Source: Alkalibacterium sp.
Lineage (GTDB): Bacteria; Bacillota; Bacilli; Lactobacillales; Carnobacteriaceae_A
DNA: 64,000 nucleotides
Assembly (NCBI GenBank): GCA_020832185.1
Contig: JAFIFE010000014.1
Span: 248,001 to 312,000, forward strand
Direction of reading: 5' to 3'
Each line of letters opens with the position of its first letter. Position 1 is the first letter of the stretch. The position numbers and the translations under genes were made by a program. The notes below the pieces were generated by a model that was given only the letters and a program-made list of their open reading frames with translations, ran no database searches and was not told the origin of the DNA. Of this stretch, positions 10,486 through 19,503 are shown piece by piece.

Positions 10486-11676
10486 TTATTTTCTGAATTT
10501 TTCAACGTCTCTTGCGATCATGACTTCTTCATCAGTTGGAATCAAGTAAACTTTCACTTTAGAATTCTCAGATGAAAGGTCTCTTTCTTTCCCACGAACA
10601 TTATTCTTCTCATCGTCGATTTCCGCTCCCAGGAACGTCAATCCATCAATTACATTTTTACGCGTATCAGAGCCATTTTCACCAATTCCAGCAGTAAATA
10701 CAATGGCATCTACACCATTCATTGTAGCTGCATATGACCCAATATATTTTCTAACACGATCTTCAAAGATACGTAAAGCAAGTTCTGCTTTTTCATCTGT
10801 AGCTTCAGCGTCTTCCAAGTCTCTCATGTCACTTGAAATACCAGATAATCCTTTTAATCCAGACTCGTTATTCAAAATATCAATCATATCGTTGATTGTT
10901 TTGATGCCTTCTTTTTCCATTAAGAATGGAAGCAATGAAGGATCGATATCTCCAGAACGAGTTCCCATAGTAACCCCAGCTAATGGTGTGAAGCCCATTG
11001 ATGTATCAACTGATTTCCCGCCGTCTACAGCTGTTATAGATGCACCGTTACCTAAGTGACACGTAATGATTTTAGTGTCCTCTACGGGCTTACCTAACAG
11101 TTCTGCAGCTCTTAGAGCTACATACTTGTGGCTAGTTCCGTGTGCTCCGTATTTACGGGCATTATGTTTCTCATAATACTCCATAGGAATACTATAAAGA
11201 TAGTTAACTTTTGGCATGGTCTGGTGGAAAGATGTATCAAAAACAGCCACACTAGTAATGTCCGGTAAAATTTTACGGAACGCTTTGATACCTGTTGCGT
11301 TTGCCGGGTTGTGAAGTGGTGCAAATTCAGATAAGTCTTCGATTTGTTTGATGACTTCATCCGTAACTAAAGCAGAATCTTTGAAAATTTCTCCTCCTGC
11401 AACCACACGGTGACCTACTCCAGTGATTTCGTTAAAATCAGCTAAAATGTTTAATTCTTTTAATTGCTCAAGAAGCATTTCTACCGCTACTTCATGATTA
11501 TCGATATCAACGACTGTCTCATATTTCTCTCCATCGTTGTATTTAATAGTGAAAATAGAATCATTCAAGCCAATTCTTTCTACGATCCCTGATGCTAAAA
11601 CTTCTTCCTCGGGCATATTATATAATTTCCATTTCAAACTAGAACTTCCTGCGTTGATTGCAATTGTTTTTGTCAT
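10486..11676 (-). CDS. ackA: Acetate kinase
   Basis: Interconverts acetyl phosphate plus ADP with acetate plus ATP, the ATP-yielding last step of acetate fermentation. The 396 residues start [14 protein letters not shown] (phosphate-binding N-terminus) and contain [11 protein letters not shown] near 180, [11 protein letters not shown] near 205, [19 protein letters not shown] near 230, and FTAGIGENG near 325. Full length for the family. It follows ytxK with a 19-base gap, and AAAGGAGCAATAG precedes the ATG, so the two are co-transcribed as in Bacillus. Confidence 0.97.
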   Translation of the reverse strand: MTKTIAINAGSSSLKWKLYNMPEEEVLASGIVERIGLNDSIFTIKYNDGEKYETVVDIDNHEVAVEMLLEQLKELNILADFNEITGVGHRVVAGGEIFKDSALVTDEVIKQIEDLSEFAPLHNPANATGIKAFRKILPDITSVAVFDTSFHQTMPKVNYLYSIPMEYYEKHNARKYGAHGTSHKYVALRAAELLGKPVEDTKIITCHLGNGASITAVDGGKSVDTSMGFTPLAGVTMGTRSGDIDPSLLPFLMEKEGIKTINDMIDILNNESGLKGLSGISSDMRDLEDAEATDEKAELALRIFEDRVRKYIGSYAATMNGVDAIVFTAGIGENGSDTRKNVIDGLTFLGAEIDDEKNNVRGKERDLSSENSKVKVYLIPTDEEVMIARDVEKFRK

Positions 11677-11695
11677 ATCTATTGCTCCTTTGAAT

Positions 11696-12706
11696 TTAGT
11701 TGATTCCTTGTTCAGACTTCCAATTATTAATATCTGACAAGAATGTTTTGAACGCTTCTTTATTCGACAAGCTAGGTGAGGTGGCTATAAGCACTTCTTT
11801 AGCTTGTACACTCTTATCCCCTTTTTTCTGAACGATCAGAATCGATTTTTTTGACTGCTCATTCTTAAACCATTCAGTTGGGAGATGAATAATTCCTTGA
11901 ACATGACCGACACTCTGTATATGAGACAAGAGGTGTTTTACTTCCTCAGACTCAAATGTATTTGTAGGTAAAAGGTAAAACGCTAGTCCATTTTCTTTCA
12001 AATAGTTCAATCCTTGTTCTACAAGAAGAAAATGACTATAGGATTTGCCCTCTTCAAAAGCAGTATTAAACGAGTCATCTTCAAATTCTACGGGATAATA
12101 CCCCACAGGCAAGTCTGATACGATGATATCTACCGGATCGATCAGAAGTGGTTTCAATGCATCTTGATGCAGTAAATCGATCGGCATTTCCATCAAAGCT
12201 GACAGTGTGGATGCCAGTGAAATCAGGAGATCATCATTCTCAATGCCGGAAAACGAGACAGGTTTGTCTGTTTTGCTTAAAGATGTATAAATCGTATACA
12301 GTAAATTACCTGTTCCTACAGAAAAGTCAGCAATATGCGTCGGGCGATCAAATGTATAAAACAAATCGATCAGATAGCTGAATAATACGCCGATACCATC
12401 CGGAGTAGGCTGATGGTTAGGCTGCAGCAGATCTTCCTTGGCTGCTTTAATAAGGATAAGCTGTATCGCCTGTTTTTTTTCTTCAGGGGATAACGTACGG
12501 TAATCGATTTGACTATACATCTCACTCAGTTTGTCCTGAGTTTCAGCGCTTGGACGTCCATTTTCAACATGAACAGTTCCATTATCGATAAGGTTTTCTC
12601 CCGTTTCAATCAAAGCCTCTATAAATGTTGAATCGATTCCATCCTTTATAAGCAAAGATGATTCAAGTAATACGGAGTGAAACTTTTCTACATTAATTGT
12701 GTCCAA
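11696..12706 (-). CDS. ytxK: Class I SAM-dependent methyltransferase, YtxK/N6-adenine methylase-like
   Basis: A 336-residue protein of the YtxK family, related to type I restriction N6-adenine methylases but without a restriction partner here. The SAM-binding motif I region is [15 protein letters not shown] near residue 125. The catalytic DPPY-type motif IV is altered to SDLPVGYYP near 196. The target (DNA or RNA) is unknown. The start is TTG at 12706, about 10 bases after AAAGGAT; the first in-frame ATG would remove conserved-looking sequence. It heads the ytxK-ackA transcript, with a promoter about 110 bases upstream. Confidence 0.85.
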   Translation of the reverse strand: MDTINVEKFHSVLLESSLLIKDGIDSTFIEALIETGENLIDNGTVHVENGRPSAETQDKLSEMYSQIDYRTLSPEEKKQAIQLILIKAAKEDLLQPNHQPTPDGIGVLFSYLIDLFYTFDRPTHIADFSVGTGNLLYTIYTSLSKTDKPVSFSGIENDDLLISLASTLSALMEMPIDLLHQDALKPLLIDPVDIIVSDLPVGYYPVEFEDDSFNTAFEEGKSYSHFLLVEQGLNYLKENGLAFYLLPTNTFESEEVKHLLSHIQSVGHVQGIIHLPTEWFKNEQSKKSILIVQKKGDKSVQAKEVLIATSPSLSNKEAFKTFLSDINNWKSEQGIN

Positions 12707-12812
12707 AAAAAATTATCCTTTCATCTCTTATTCATTTGACTGCGTCATATCCAAGATACTGGGATAAAGAGTATAAGTAGTTTAGTTATTATTAGTAAGG
12801 GTATCTCTATTC

Positions 12813-12841
12813 ATTTTAACTCATTTACTCTCTATTCACAA
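12813..12841 (-). promoter_or_regulatory. Promoter of ytxK-ackA
   Basis: Minus strand: TTGTGA (12836-12841), 17 bases, TAAAAT (12813-12818). It lies in the 240-base gap between the rpmA terminator and ytxK and implies a leader of roughly 100 bases. I found no clear operator. Confidence 0.5.
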
Positions 12842-12899
12842 GATTAATCCTTTTTGACTTTCTAAAGGATCGACTGACGTCTAATAAGAAAAAAGAACG

Positions 12900-12936
12900 A
12901 AAAAAAAGGAATCATATCAACAGATGTGATTCCTTA
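12900..12936 (-). terminator. Terminator of the rplU-prp-rpmA operon
   Basis: Minus-strand hairpin with arms AAGGAATCA / TGATTCCTT and an inner partial pairing, followed by a run of T residues. It lies just beyond the rpmA stop codon. Confidence 0.75.
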
Positions 12937-12948
12937 ATTATTTATAAA

Positions 12949-13233
12949 TTAGTTAGCTACAGGATAAACTGATACTTGCTTTTTGTTTTTCCCTTTGCGT
13001 TCGAAGCGAACAACTCCATCTACTTTTGCATATAGAGTATCGTCTCCACCACGGCCAACGTTTTCACCTGGATGAATTTTAGTTCCTCTTTGACGGTATA
13101 AAATTGATCCTCCAGAAACTACTTGTCCATCTCCACGTTTAGCACCTAAACGTTTTGACTGAGAATCACGACCATTGGAAGTAGATCCTCCACCTTTTTT
13201 AGTAGCGAAAAATTGTAAATTCATTTTCAACAT
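12949..13233 (-). CDS. rpmA: 50S ribosomal protein L27 with cleavable N-terminal extension
   Basis: L27 contacts the peptidyl transferase centre. The 94 residues begin [20 protein letters not shown]. The first nine residues are the Firmicutes-type extension that the Prp protease removes after the LQFF motif to expose the functional N-terminus. I chose the ATG at 13233, which gives the family-typical MLK start; an in-frame ATG at 13239 is also possible, and both lie downstream of GGAGG. Third gene of rplU-prp-rpmA, 10 bases after prp. Confidence 0.96.
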   Translation of the reverse strand: MLKMNLQFFATKKGGGSTSNGRDSQSKRLGAKRGDGQVVSGGSILYRQRGTKIHPGENVGRGGDDTLYAKVDGVVRFERKGKNKKQVSVYPVAN

Positions 13234-13249
13234 AATCATTGCACCTCCA

Positions 13250-13591
13250 TTACTTTTTAGATGAGGAATTGATTTTTAAATAATCCTTATATTCTTCTTC
13301 AATATTTTTCAAAGAAAGATGTAAGCTATTTAATAGTATCTGAGCCGTTTCCATCTGTTTTTGATTTAATTTTTCAGGTAGTGAGAAGTTTAAGTAGCCA
13401 CCTTGATCATCCGCTGAAGTCACATTGAGTGACACCTCAGCAATTTCAATTAGACTATTTACTGCTCCAATACTTAGGGCAGAGACTGCCGCACATACTA
13501 TATCCTGACCATATGGCCCTGATTCTGCATGACCCGTTATTAAGACAGAAGAAATATCTTCATTGTCAAAACCGAAATTAACATCAATCAT
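13250..13591 (-). CDS. prp: Ribosomal-processing cysteine protease Prp (YsxB family)
   Basis: Cysteine protease that trims the N-terminal extension of L27. The 113 residues contain the catalytic pair: His in [20 protein letters not shown] near residue 21 and Cys in the same segment near 33, at the spacing expected for the family. It lies between rplU and rpmA, so enzyme and substrate are made from one message. L27 here carries the matching cleavage motif. Confidence 0.93.
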   Translation of the reverse strand: MIDVNFGFDNEDISSVLITGHAESGPYGQDIVCAAVSALSIGAVNSLIEIAEVSLNVTSADDQGGYLNFSLPEKLNQKQMETAQILLNSLHLSLKNIEEEYKDYLKINSSSKK

Positions 13592-13614
13592 TTAGAAACG
13601 CTTCCCTGCTAGTA

Positions 13615-13926
13615 TTAGTTAGTTTTAATTGAACCGATTGTAACTTTTGTATATGGCTGACGGTGACCCTGCTTAGTGTGAGAGTCTTTTCTACGACGGT
13701 ATTTGAAAGTTGTTACTTTCTTGCCGCGGCCTTGTTTTTCGATTGTAGCTTCTACAGAAGCTCCTTCGATAAATGGACTTCCGACAACAGTGTCGTCTCC
13801 TCCAACAAACAATACCTCTCCAAATGTTACAGTATCGCCAGCTTCTCCGTCTAATTTTTCAACGAAAAGTTCTTGACCTTCTTCAACTCTAAATTGCTTT
13901 CCACCAGTTTTGATGATTGCATACAT
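13615..13926 (-). CDS. rplU: 50S ribosomal protein L21
   Basis: 23S rRNA-binding large-subunit protein. The 103 residues begin [18 protein letters not shown] and include the lysine/arginine-rich [24 protein letters not shown] near 75-97, typical of L21. It is the first gene of the L21-Prp-L27 operon and follows a strong GGAGG. An untranslated leader of about 135 bases precedes it. Confidence 0.97.
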   Translation of the reverse strand: MYAIIKTGGKQFRVEEGQELFVEKLDGEAGDTVTFGEVLFVGGDDTVVGSPFIEGASVEATIEKQGRGKKVTTFKYRRRKDSHTKQGHRQPYTKVTIGSIKTN

Positions 13927-14062
13927 ACTTGTTGCACCTCCTTAAAATTATGAATAAAATGAGTTCATTTTATTCTTGCACTTAGACTCGCCATTATAAG
14001 TGGCCGAAGCTCTTTAAAACTTATATTTGAGCGGTTGTAGCTGTGGTGCGCACAAAGACAAC
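13927..14062 (-). promoter_or_regulatory. 5' leader of the rplU operon, candidate L21 leader element
   Basis: The stretch between the mapped promoter and the rplU start has no ORF. It contains pairable segments: CACTTA...TAAGTG, and a perfect inverted repeat AATAAAATGA-AC-TCATTTTATT (13951-13974) ending shortly before the ribosome site. Firmicutes rplU operons often carry an L21 leader thought to mediate autoregulation. That this is the same element is inferred from position and structure, not from an Rfam match. Confidence 0.55.
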
Positions 14063-14068
14063 ATTAGT

Positions 14069-14097
14069 ATAATAACAATAATTCCTTAAATAGTCAA
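14069..14097 (-). promoter_or_regulatory. Promoter of rplU-prp-rpmA, overlapping the minD stop
   Basis: Minus strand: -35 TTGACT (14092-14097), 17 bases, -10 TATTAT (14069-14074). The TGA stop of minD (14094-14096) lies inside the -35 hexamer, so the two units are packed end to end with no visible terminator between them. Confidence 0.7.
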
Positions 14098-14888
14098 TTC
14101 TTTTTTCCGAAAAGCTTTTTCCAGAAGGACCGTTTTTCTTCTTTAAGTGTCATTAACGGAACCGTATCGCCCAGTAATCTTCGCGCGATATTCCTATAGC
14201 CTTGCGAAGCGATATGACTAGGATCTAATACCACAGGGTTTCCTTTATTGGAAGATCTTACGACTTCATCATCCTCAAAAACAATCCCCAGTAATTCTAC
14301 TGACAAGTGACGAGTGATTTCATCGATATCCATTACGTCACCATTTTGCATCATTGATTTTCTGATACGGTTAATGATCAGTTTTGGAGCCTGAATAGAC
14401 GTTTGTTCAATCAGACCGATAATTCTATCTGCATCTCTGATGGCAGATATTTCCGGAGTTGTCACAAGAATTGCATCATCAGCAGCAGCAATTGAATTTT
14501 TGAATCCCTGTTCAATCCCTGCCGGGCAATCGATCAGTACATAGTCGTAGTCTTTCTTCAGTTCACCGATCAGTTCGATCATCTGCTCTTCATTGATGGC
14601 ATTTTTATCTGCATGTTGAGCAGCGGGTAATAAGAAGAGCTGATCATTGAATCGCTTATCTTTAATGATCGCCTGATGCAGTTTTGCCCGGCCTTCTACA
14701 ACATCAATGATGTCATAGATGATTCTGTTTTCTAATCCCAGGATAACATCCAGGTTTCTAAGACCGATATCCATATCCACTAGACAGACTTTTTTGCTCT
14801 GCAGCGCCAAAGCAGTCCCTATATTTGCTGTAGACGTTGTTTTACCAACGCCTCCCTTACCTGATGTTACTACTATTGCTTTTCCCAT
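14094..14888 (-). CDS. minD: Septum site-determining ATPase MinD
   Basis: Membrane-associated ParA-type ATPase that positions division by recruiting MinC. The 264 residues show the deviant Walker A GKGGVGKTTST near residue 10, DMDIGLRNLDVILGL near 38, Walker B-like VLIDCPAGIEQGF near 117, and the C-terminal amphipathic membrane-targeting helix (RSFWKKLFGKKN). It directly abuts minC. Many streptococci and enterococci lack MinCD; its presence fits Carnobacteriaceae or lactobacilli. Confidence 0.95.
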   Translation of the reverse strand: MGKAIVVTSGKGGVGKTTSTANIGTALALQSKKVCLVDMDIGLRNLDVILGLENRIIYDIIDVVEGRAKLHQAIIKDKRFNDQLFLLPAAQHADKNAINEEQMIELIGELKKDYDYVLIDCPAGIEQGFKNSIAAADDAILVTTPEISAIRDADRIIGLIEQTSIQAPKLIINRIRKSMMQNGDVMDIDEITRHLSVELLGIVFEDDEVVRSSNKGNPVVLDPSHIASQGYRNIARRLLGDTVPLMTLKEEKRSFWKKLFGKKN

Positions 14889-15566
14889 TTAAAATAAACC
14901 TCCTGAATGTTTCCCTATTTCTGGTCGAATTGTTTTTAGATCATGCAGAGGAGAGACTTCAATAATATGTAAGTCATTCACACAAACAAATTTAATTTCG
15001 TCTGACTGTTCGCTGTTTCCTTCTGACTTTTCAATCACATGCACATTTCCACCGATTCTTACCTGAGCGTTATGTCTGAAGTTTGCCAATACGATTGCAC
15101 TTTCATTTCCACTGAATCCAGCGTGAGCAATCCCTTTTAACTCTCCAATGACAAATATGCTACCAGTTGCCCTCACTGTCCCACCTGGGTGAACTTCTCC
15201 AATCAGAAGCAAGTCCCCTTGTGCATCTAATATCTGGCCACTTCTCACAGTCCGAACTTCTAGTCTGGGTCTGGAGGCCTGATGCAATTTCAGCGCATCC
15301 TCAATAGAAATCACGTCAGACTGAAAAGAAGAAATAGAAAAATGATCGTCTACAATAATATCTTCAATCTGTTTCTTTTCACTGTCCGTAAGTTCTCTAT
15401 TGCCCGTTTTGACGTAAAAATTTAATTCATGGCCCGTCTGGGTGTCATTTTTCAGTTGTACTTTGAGTTCTTTTATCTCCTCAAGAATTTTTTCAAAAGA
15501 AGCAGATGAATGTAAGATTAATTGAAACCCTTCTTTTCTCCCCTTCAAAGTCACAGCATTATTCAT
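14889..15566 (-). CDS. minC: Septum site-determining protein MinC
   Basis: FtsZ-assembly inhibitor. The 225 residues have an N-terminal domain (VTLKGRKEGFQLILH) and a C-terminal right-handed beta-helix that binds MinD and dimerises (RSGQILDAQGDLLLIGEVHPGG, then ATGSIFVIGELKGIAHAG). I chose the ATG at 15566, which is well spaced from GGGGTGAT; a GTG at 15575 is in frame but overlaps that site. It lies 17 bases after mreD and is probably co-transcribed with mreBCD. Confidence 0.93.
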   Translation of the reverse strand: MNNAVTLKGRKEGFQLILHSSASFEKILEEIKELKVQLKNDTQTGHELNFYVKTGNRELTDSEKKQIEDIIVDDHFSISSFQSDVISIEDALKLHQASRPRLEVRTVRSGQILDAQGDLLLIGEVHPGGTVRATGSIFVIGELKGIAHAGFSGNESAIVLANFRHNAQVRIGGNVHVIEKSEGNSEQSDEIKFVCVNDLHIIEVSPLHDLKTIRPEIGKHSGGLF

Positions 15567-15583
15567 TGATATCACCCCACATT

Positions 15584-16147
15584 TTATCTATAACTGATTC
15601 TCGATTTGGACTTGTCCGATTTTTCTTTTGTCTTCGCATTGATCAATTGAATAGAGTACTTTATAGGATAGACTAGTATCACTGCACTGATTGTATTAAA
15701 TACTAAAGAAGCAGATAATCTAGTAGCCAAGAAATTCTGAGTGGTCAACGCTGTCAAGTCGATTGCCCGATATATGCCGAAGACAAAAAATTCTAGAAAT
15801 GTCAGCATGATCACAGACATCAGGATCATAATGACGAAATTAGCATCAAAGATTCTTCTGAGCTGGATCACGAAATATGCAACTAAAGTTAAACCCGCCA
15901 TGTAGATCCCTAATATCCCTGAAAAATAACTATCATAAATAAACCCAAAAATAATGGTCAGTATATACATATGCCTTGGGTCTAAGTGGAAGCCGAGTAT
16001 AATCACAACTAAAACCATAAGTCTGGGAGACATAAATCCAAAAGACACTGCCAGATGTTCATAAAATAATGCTACTATCAACCCATCGAGCAGCATGGAG
16101 ACAAACAATAGAACAATAGGAATGATGACTTTCTTCCACTGCTCCAT
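15584..16147 (-). CDS. mreD: Rod shape-determining protein MreD
   Basis: Integral membrane component of the elongasome, partner of MreC. The 187 residues contain about five hydrophobic segments (VIIPIVLLFVSMLLDGLIVA at the N-terminus, then others up to residue 165) and a basic C-terminus. The ATG at 16147 starts one base after the mreC TAA and follows AGTGGGG. Alternative in-frame upstream codons would lie inside mreC. Confidence 0.9.
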   Translation of the reverse strand: MEQWKKVIIPIVLLFVSMLLDGLIVALFYEHLAVSFGFMSPRLMVLVVIILGFHLDPRHMYILTIIFGFIYDSYFSGILGIYMAGLTLVAYFVIQLRRIFDANFVIMILMSVIMLTFLEFFVFGIYRAIDLTALTTQNFLATRLSASLVFNTISAVILVYPIKYSIQLINAKTKEKSDKSKSRISYR

Positions 16148-16148
16148 A

Positions 16149-17000
16149 TTATTCCCCACTTTCCGCAAGTCTGTTGATGATGGTAACGTATCTTATATTC
16201 TCGAAATCAGCTGCTGGTCTGACATATACCTGCTGTGCAAGTCCGTGAGCATCCATAGTCACTTCTTCGACTTCGCCTATGACTAATCCTCTTGGAATGA
16301 CCCCGCCTAACCCGGATGTCGTAATCAGCTCTCCTTCATTGATTTCAATGGTAGATGTGATTTGTGACATCACTAAACGGTTGTTATTATTATCATACCC
16401 ACTTATCAATCCGTAGACGATCTCTTCTTCCATTATAATTTCAGATGACACCTGGTTGGCCGTCTGTTCGATATTCGTCAGTAAAACGACCTTAGAACTT
16501 GTAGGATTAACTTCTGATATGCGACCGATCAGTCCATTTCCAGACATTACTGGCATGCCGACTTCCACGCCATCCTGGCTTCCTCTATCTACTATGATCT
16601 GGTCCACCCAGCTGTCAGGATTTCGGGAAATAACGGTTCCTGAGATCGTTCTGAAATCAGTCAGTGAATTTTGAAGTTCCAGTTCTTCACCTAATCTCAG
16701 ATTCTCATCTCTCAACACACTGATTTCTGATTGTCTTTCATAAATCTTATCTATTTCAGTTTTTAATCTCTGATTTTCTTCATAAGTATTCTGTAAATCA
16801 CTGACCGACTCAAAAACAGTCGTCAATGCATTCGCAGGGCGTGAAAAAACACGTCCCAATACAGCTGTGATATCATTGGATGCTTGTTGTAAAAAAGGAA
16901 TACTGTCTCCGCTTCTGATAGAAAGAGATAGTAAAGACACAAACATAATGACACTGACTAGTAGGACAATCATTTTTTTATTAGTAAAAAATTGGTTCAC
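16149..17000 (-). CDS. mreC: Cell shape-determining protein MreC
   Basis: Bitopic membrane protein linking MreB/MreD to cell-wall synthases. The 283 residues have an N-terminal membrane anchor (residues 9-26), a coiled coil (about 65-110, NTYEENQRLKTEIDKIYERQ) and the paired beta-barrel extracellular domain with DSWVDQIIVDRGSQDGVEVGMPV near 130. Full length. It is separated from mreB by 137 bases containing a GC-rich hairpin, and is tightly coupled to mreD. Confidence 0.94.
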   Translation of the reverse strand: MNQFFTNKKMIVLLVSVIMFVSLLSLSIRSGDSIPFLQQASNDITAVLGRVFSRPANALTTVFESVSDLQNTYEENQRLKTEIDKIYERQSEISVLRDENLRLGEELELQNSLTDFRTISGTVISRNPDSWVDQIIVDRGSQDGVEVGMPVMSGNGLIGRISEVNPTSSKVVLLTNIEQTANQVSSEIIMEEEIVYGLISGYDNNNNRLVMSQITSTIEINEGELITTSGLGGVIPRGLVIGEVEEVTMDAHGLAQQVYVRPAADFENIRYVTIINRLAESGE

Positions 17001-17111
17001 CTAAAACACCTCTTATAATTAACTTCGCTTATTTTACCACACATTTTATGTCTATCGTAGAGGCAGTTCGATAAGATTTAGTCAAAAACAAATCTATTTT
17101 TTCATGAAACA

Positions 17112-17133
17112 AGCGGGAAGTCGCCTTCCCGCT
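17112..17133 (-). terminator. Stem-loop between mreB and mreC, weak terminator or processing site
   Basis: A perfect nine-base stem AGCGGGAAG / CTTCCCGCT with a four-base loop lies just beyond the mreB stop. On the minus strand only a poor T-tract (TTGTTTC) follows, so it may attenuate mreCD expression rather than end transcription fully. Confidence 0.5.
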
Positions 17134-17137
17134 CGGT

Positions 17138-18148
17138 TTACCTAGATTGTTTTTTGTACATGTCTAAATGGTTCAATGCTTCGCCTGTACCAATAGCGAC
17201 GCAATCCAATGGATTACCTGCCACGAATACTGGAACTTCTGTTGCCTCAGCGATGACGTCGCTTAAATGATTCAACAGTGCCCCTCCACCAGTTAAAACG
17301 ATGCCTCTGTCAATAACATCCGCAGAGATTTCCGGTGATGTATCTTCAAGAGTTGATTTGACAGCGATAATGATTGCATCAATGACTTCTTTGATGGCTT
17401 CAGCGATGTCGATAGCCGGGATAGATATGGTCTTTGGAAGACCCGTTAATAAGTCTCGTCCTCTAATATCCATATTATCCAGAGTCTTCGATGCTTCTAA
17501 TGAAGCACTGCCTAATTCTATTTTTACTGCTTCGGCCGTGCGTTCACCGATCAATAAATTATATTTATTTCTTATATAATGAATGATCGACTGATCCATC
17601 TGATCTCCCGCCATTTTAATCGTACGGCTACTGACGATTCCACCCAAAGAAATGGTTGCAACGTCAGTCGTCCCGCCACCGATATCAACTACCATACTCC
17701 CCGTCGGCTCATTTACGGGTAAGCCTGCGCCGATAGCAGCAGCAAACGGTTCTTCTATCAAGAATGCATCTTTCGCTCCGGCCATTCTTGTTGCATCAAT
17801 AATCGCTCGTTTTTCAACTTCTGTTCCGCCACCTGGTACACACACAAGTACACTAGGTTTCGATGCTCTTTTCCCAAGAGATTTACCAATAAAATATTCC
17901 ATCATAGCAGCTGTGGTATCAAAGTCGGCAATAACCCCATCTTTCATAGGTCTGATTGCGACTATACTACCTGGTGTTCTTCCGATCATTTTCTGGGCGT
18001 TCTCACCTACTGCTACGACCTCATCCGTTTGTCTGTCTTTCGCAACAACTGAGGGTTCTCCTAAAACAATTCCTTTACCTTCAACAAACACATTAGTATT
18101 AGCTGTACCTAAATCAATTCCAATATTTTTTTTTCTAAACCAAGACAC
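17138..18148 (-). CDS. mreB: Rod shape-determining actin homologue MreB
   Basis: Forms membrane-bound filaments that guide lateral wall synthesis. The 336 residues show the actin-fold motifs [17 protein letters not shown] (phosphate 1), [17 protein letters not shown] near 167 (phosphate 2) and [11 protein letters not shown] near 292 (adenosine). The start is GTG at 18148, ten bases after AAAGGAG; the N-terminal [12 protein letters not shown] fits MreB. Its presence suggests a rod or ovoid cell. It lies downstream of radC and a cold-shock gene. Confidence 0.96.
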   Translation of the reverse strand: MSWFRKKNIGIDLGTANTNVFVEGKGIVLGEPSVVAKDRQTDEVVAVGENAQKMIGRTPGSIVAIRPMKDGVIADFDTTAAMMEYFIGKSLGKRASKPSVLVCVPGGGTEVEKRAIIDATRMAGAKDAFLIEEPFAAAIGAGLPVNEPTGSMVVDIGGGTTDVATISLGGIVSSRTIKMAGDQMDQSIIHYIRNKYNLLIGERTAEAVKIELGSASLEASKTLDNMDIRGRDLLTGLPKTISIPAIDIAEAIKEVIDAIIIAVKSTLEDTSPEISADVIDRGIVLTGGGALLNHLSDVIAEATEVPVFVAGNPLDCVAIGTGEALNHLDMYKKQSR

Positions 18149-18312
18149 TCAGAAAATCTCCTTTCAAAATTCAAACCTTACAAATTTAATTACTATAGAA
18201 TAGTATTCATTATGCTATTGTACCTTTTTAAAGCAGAATATGCACTATCTGTAATTGACTTTATTTTAATTTTAATATTTGAAACGATTCGTTACAAATA
18301 ATTCTGGACATT

Positions 18313-18343
18313 AAAAAACCGAGTAAGCACGATGCTTACTCGG
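18313..18343 (-). terminator. Terminator of first cold-shock gene
   Basis: Minus strand: CCGAGTAAGCA-TCG-TGCTTACTCGG, a perfect 11-base stem with a 3-base loop, followed by T6. It closes the monocistronic cold-shock transcript before mreB. Confidence 0.9.
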
Positions 18344-18366
18344 TCGAAAATAAATTTTAAATTTAA

Positions 18367-18567
18367 TTAAGCTTTTTCTACGTTAGCAGCTTGAGGTCCG
18401 CGTGCGCCTTCTTCGATATCGAAAGTTACAGCTTGTCCTTCTTCTAATGATTTGAATCCTTCTTCGTTAATAGCTGAGAAATGTACAAATACGTCGTCTG
18501 CACCTTCGCGCTCGATAAATCCAAATCCTTTTTCTGCGTTAAACCATTTTACTGTACCGTTTTCCAT
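18367..18567 (-). CDS. Cold-shock protein, CspA family (copy 1)
   Basis: Single-stranded nucleic acid chaperone of 66 residues made of one OB fold. The RNP1 motif KGFGFIE and RNP2 motif DVFVHF are both intact. It begins [20 protein letters not shown] strong AGGAGG-type site precedes the ATG, and its promoter lies about 115 bases upstream, giving the long leader usual for cold-induced csp genes. A second, similar copy is at 40089-40289. Confidence 0.95.
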   Translation of the reverse strand: MENGTVKWFNAEKGFGFIEREGADDVFVHFSAINEEGFKSLEEGQAVTFDIEEGARGPQAANVEKA

Positions 18568-18683
18568 GTTAAAAATTCCTCCTCGTGCCTAGTGCACTTT
18601 ATAATTCACATTATTGCTATAGGTACGAATCGGAATGTTACTACACATTACTTTTTTCTTTCCCCTAACAAAATGCTAACTAC

Positions 18684-18712
18684 ATACTATCACGAGAAAA
18701 TCGATTGTGCAA
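18684..18712 (-). promoter_or_regulatory. Promoter of cold-shock gene copy 1
   Basis: Minus strand: TTGCAC (18707-18712), 17 bases, TAGTAT (18684-18689). It implies an untranslated leader of about 110 bases before the csp start, a hallmark of thermally regulated csp mRNAs. Confidence 0.6.
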
Positions 18713-18758
18713 GTATATTGCCCTGTTTTTTTAATAAAAAAATATATATTCTTATTTT

Positions 18759-19442
18759 CTATATTTCCCCCATTTCTTTCAAGCTAACATACGAATCTTC
18801 ACCAATAATAAAATGATCCAGCAGTTCAATCCCAATCAGTTTTCCGGCTTCACTCATTCTTTTTGTAAATGAGAGATCGGCTTCTGACGGTTCCGGATTT
18901 CCTGAAGGGTGATTGTGAGCAATGATAATTCGGGCTGATGAGTACTTGATAGCTGCTTTGTAAATTTCCCTAGGGTGTGCAACTGACGAATTTAAGGACC
19001 CTTTGAAAATCGTTTCTTTCTTTATGATTTCGTTTTTTGTATTTAAGAACAGGGCCACGACCAGTTCCTGCTGCAGCCCATTTAATTCATTCATCAATAA
19101 TTTTCCTACATACTGACTTGAAGTGACTGTCCCTTCTTTACAAAGAGGGGCGTGAGCCATTCGTTTGCCTAGCTCGATCGATGCTAGAATTTCTATGGCT
19201 TTTGCTTTCCCTATTCCAGTAATCGACAGCAGTTCTTCGAGTGAGGCGTGCTTGAACGTGTATAAGTCATCAAAATGAGAAAAAACCTGCATACTTAATT
19301 GAAGTACATTGTAGTGACGTGTTCCTGTTCTGAGTAAAATGGCAAGTAGTTCATGATTGGCTAAAGCTGATGGTCCAAATTCTTCCATCCGTTCTCTTGG
19401 CCTTGAGTGAGTGGGTACGTCTATAAATTTTTGAGTCTGCAT
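18759..19442 (-). CDS. radC: RadC family JAB/MPN-domain protein
   Basis: A 227-residue protein with an N-terminal helix-hairpin-helix region (ELLSITGIGKAKAIEILASIELGKR near 65-90) and a C-terminal JAB1/MPN metalloprotease-like domain with AHNHPSGNPEPSEADLSFT near 175 (the H-x-H-x7-S-x2-D zinc signature). Despite the name, a repair role is not supported by modern work in other species, and the substrate is unknown. It is upstream of mreBCD, as in Bacillus. AAGGAGGAT precedes the ATG. Confidence 0.93.
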   Translation of the reverse strand: MQTQKFIDVPTHSRPRERMEEFGPSALANHELLAILLRTGTRHYNVLQLSMQVFSHFDDLYTFKHASLEELLSITGIGKAKAIEILASIELGKRMAHAPLCKEGTVTSSQYVGKLLMNELNGLQQELVVALFLNTKNEIIKKETIFKGSLNSSVAHPREIYKAAIKYSSARIIIAHNHPSGNPEPSEADLSFTKRMSEAGKLIGIELLDHFIIGEDSYVSLKEMGEI

Positions 19443-19457
19443 CTTATCCTCCTTATA

Positions 19458-19490
19458 GAAAAAGAAGAGAAGGGTTTACCCTCCTCTTCT
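19458..19490 (-). terminator. Terminator after the valS-HAD phosphatase unit
   Basis: Minus strand: AGAAGAGGAGGG-TAAA-CCCTTCTCTTCT with one mismatch, followed by T5. It separates the valS operon from radC. Confidence 0.8.
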
Positions 19491-19503
19491 ATAACATTAC
19501 CTT

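Noticed and set aside
17652-18203. A 183-codon plus-strand ORF opposite mreB
   Set aside because: Antisense to a certain gene. The translation is composition-biased and lacks a plausible start context.
18280-18300. GAAACGATTCGTTACA, resembling a catabolite-response element upstream of mreB
   Set aside because: The spacing does not fit the cre consensus and mreB is not an expected CcpA target; probably chance.
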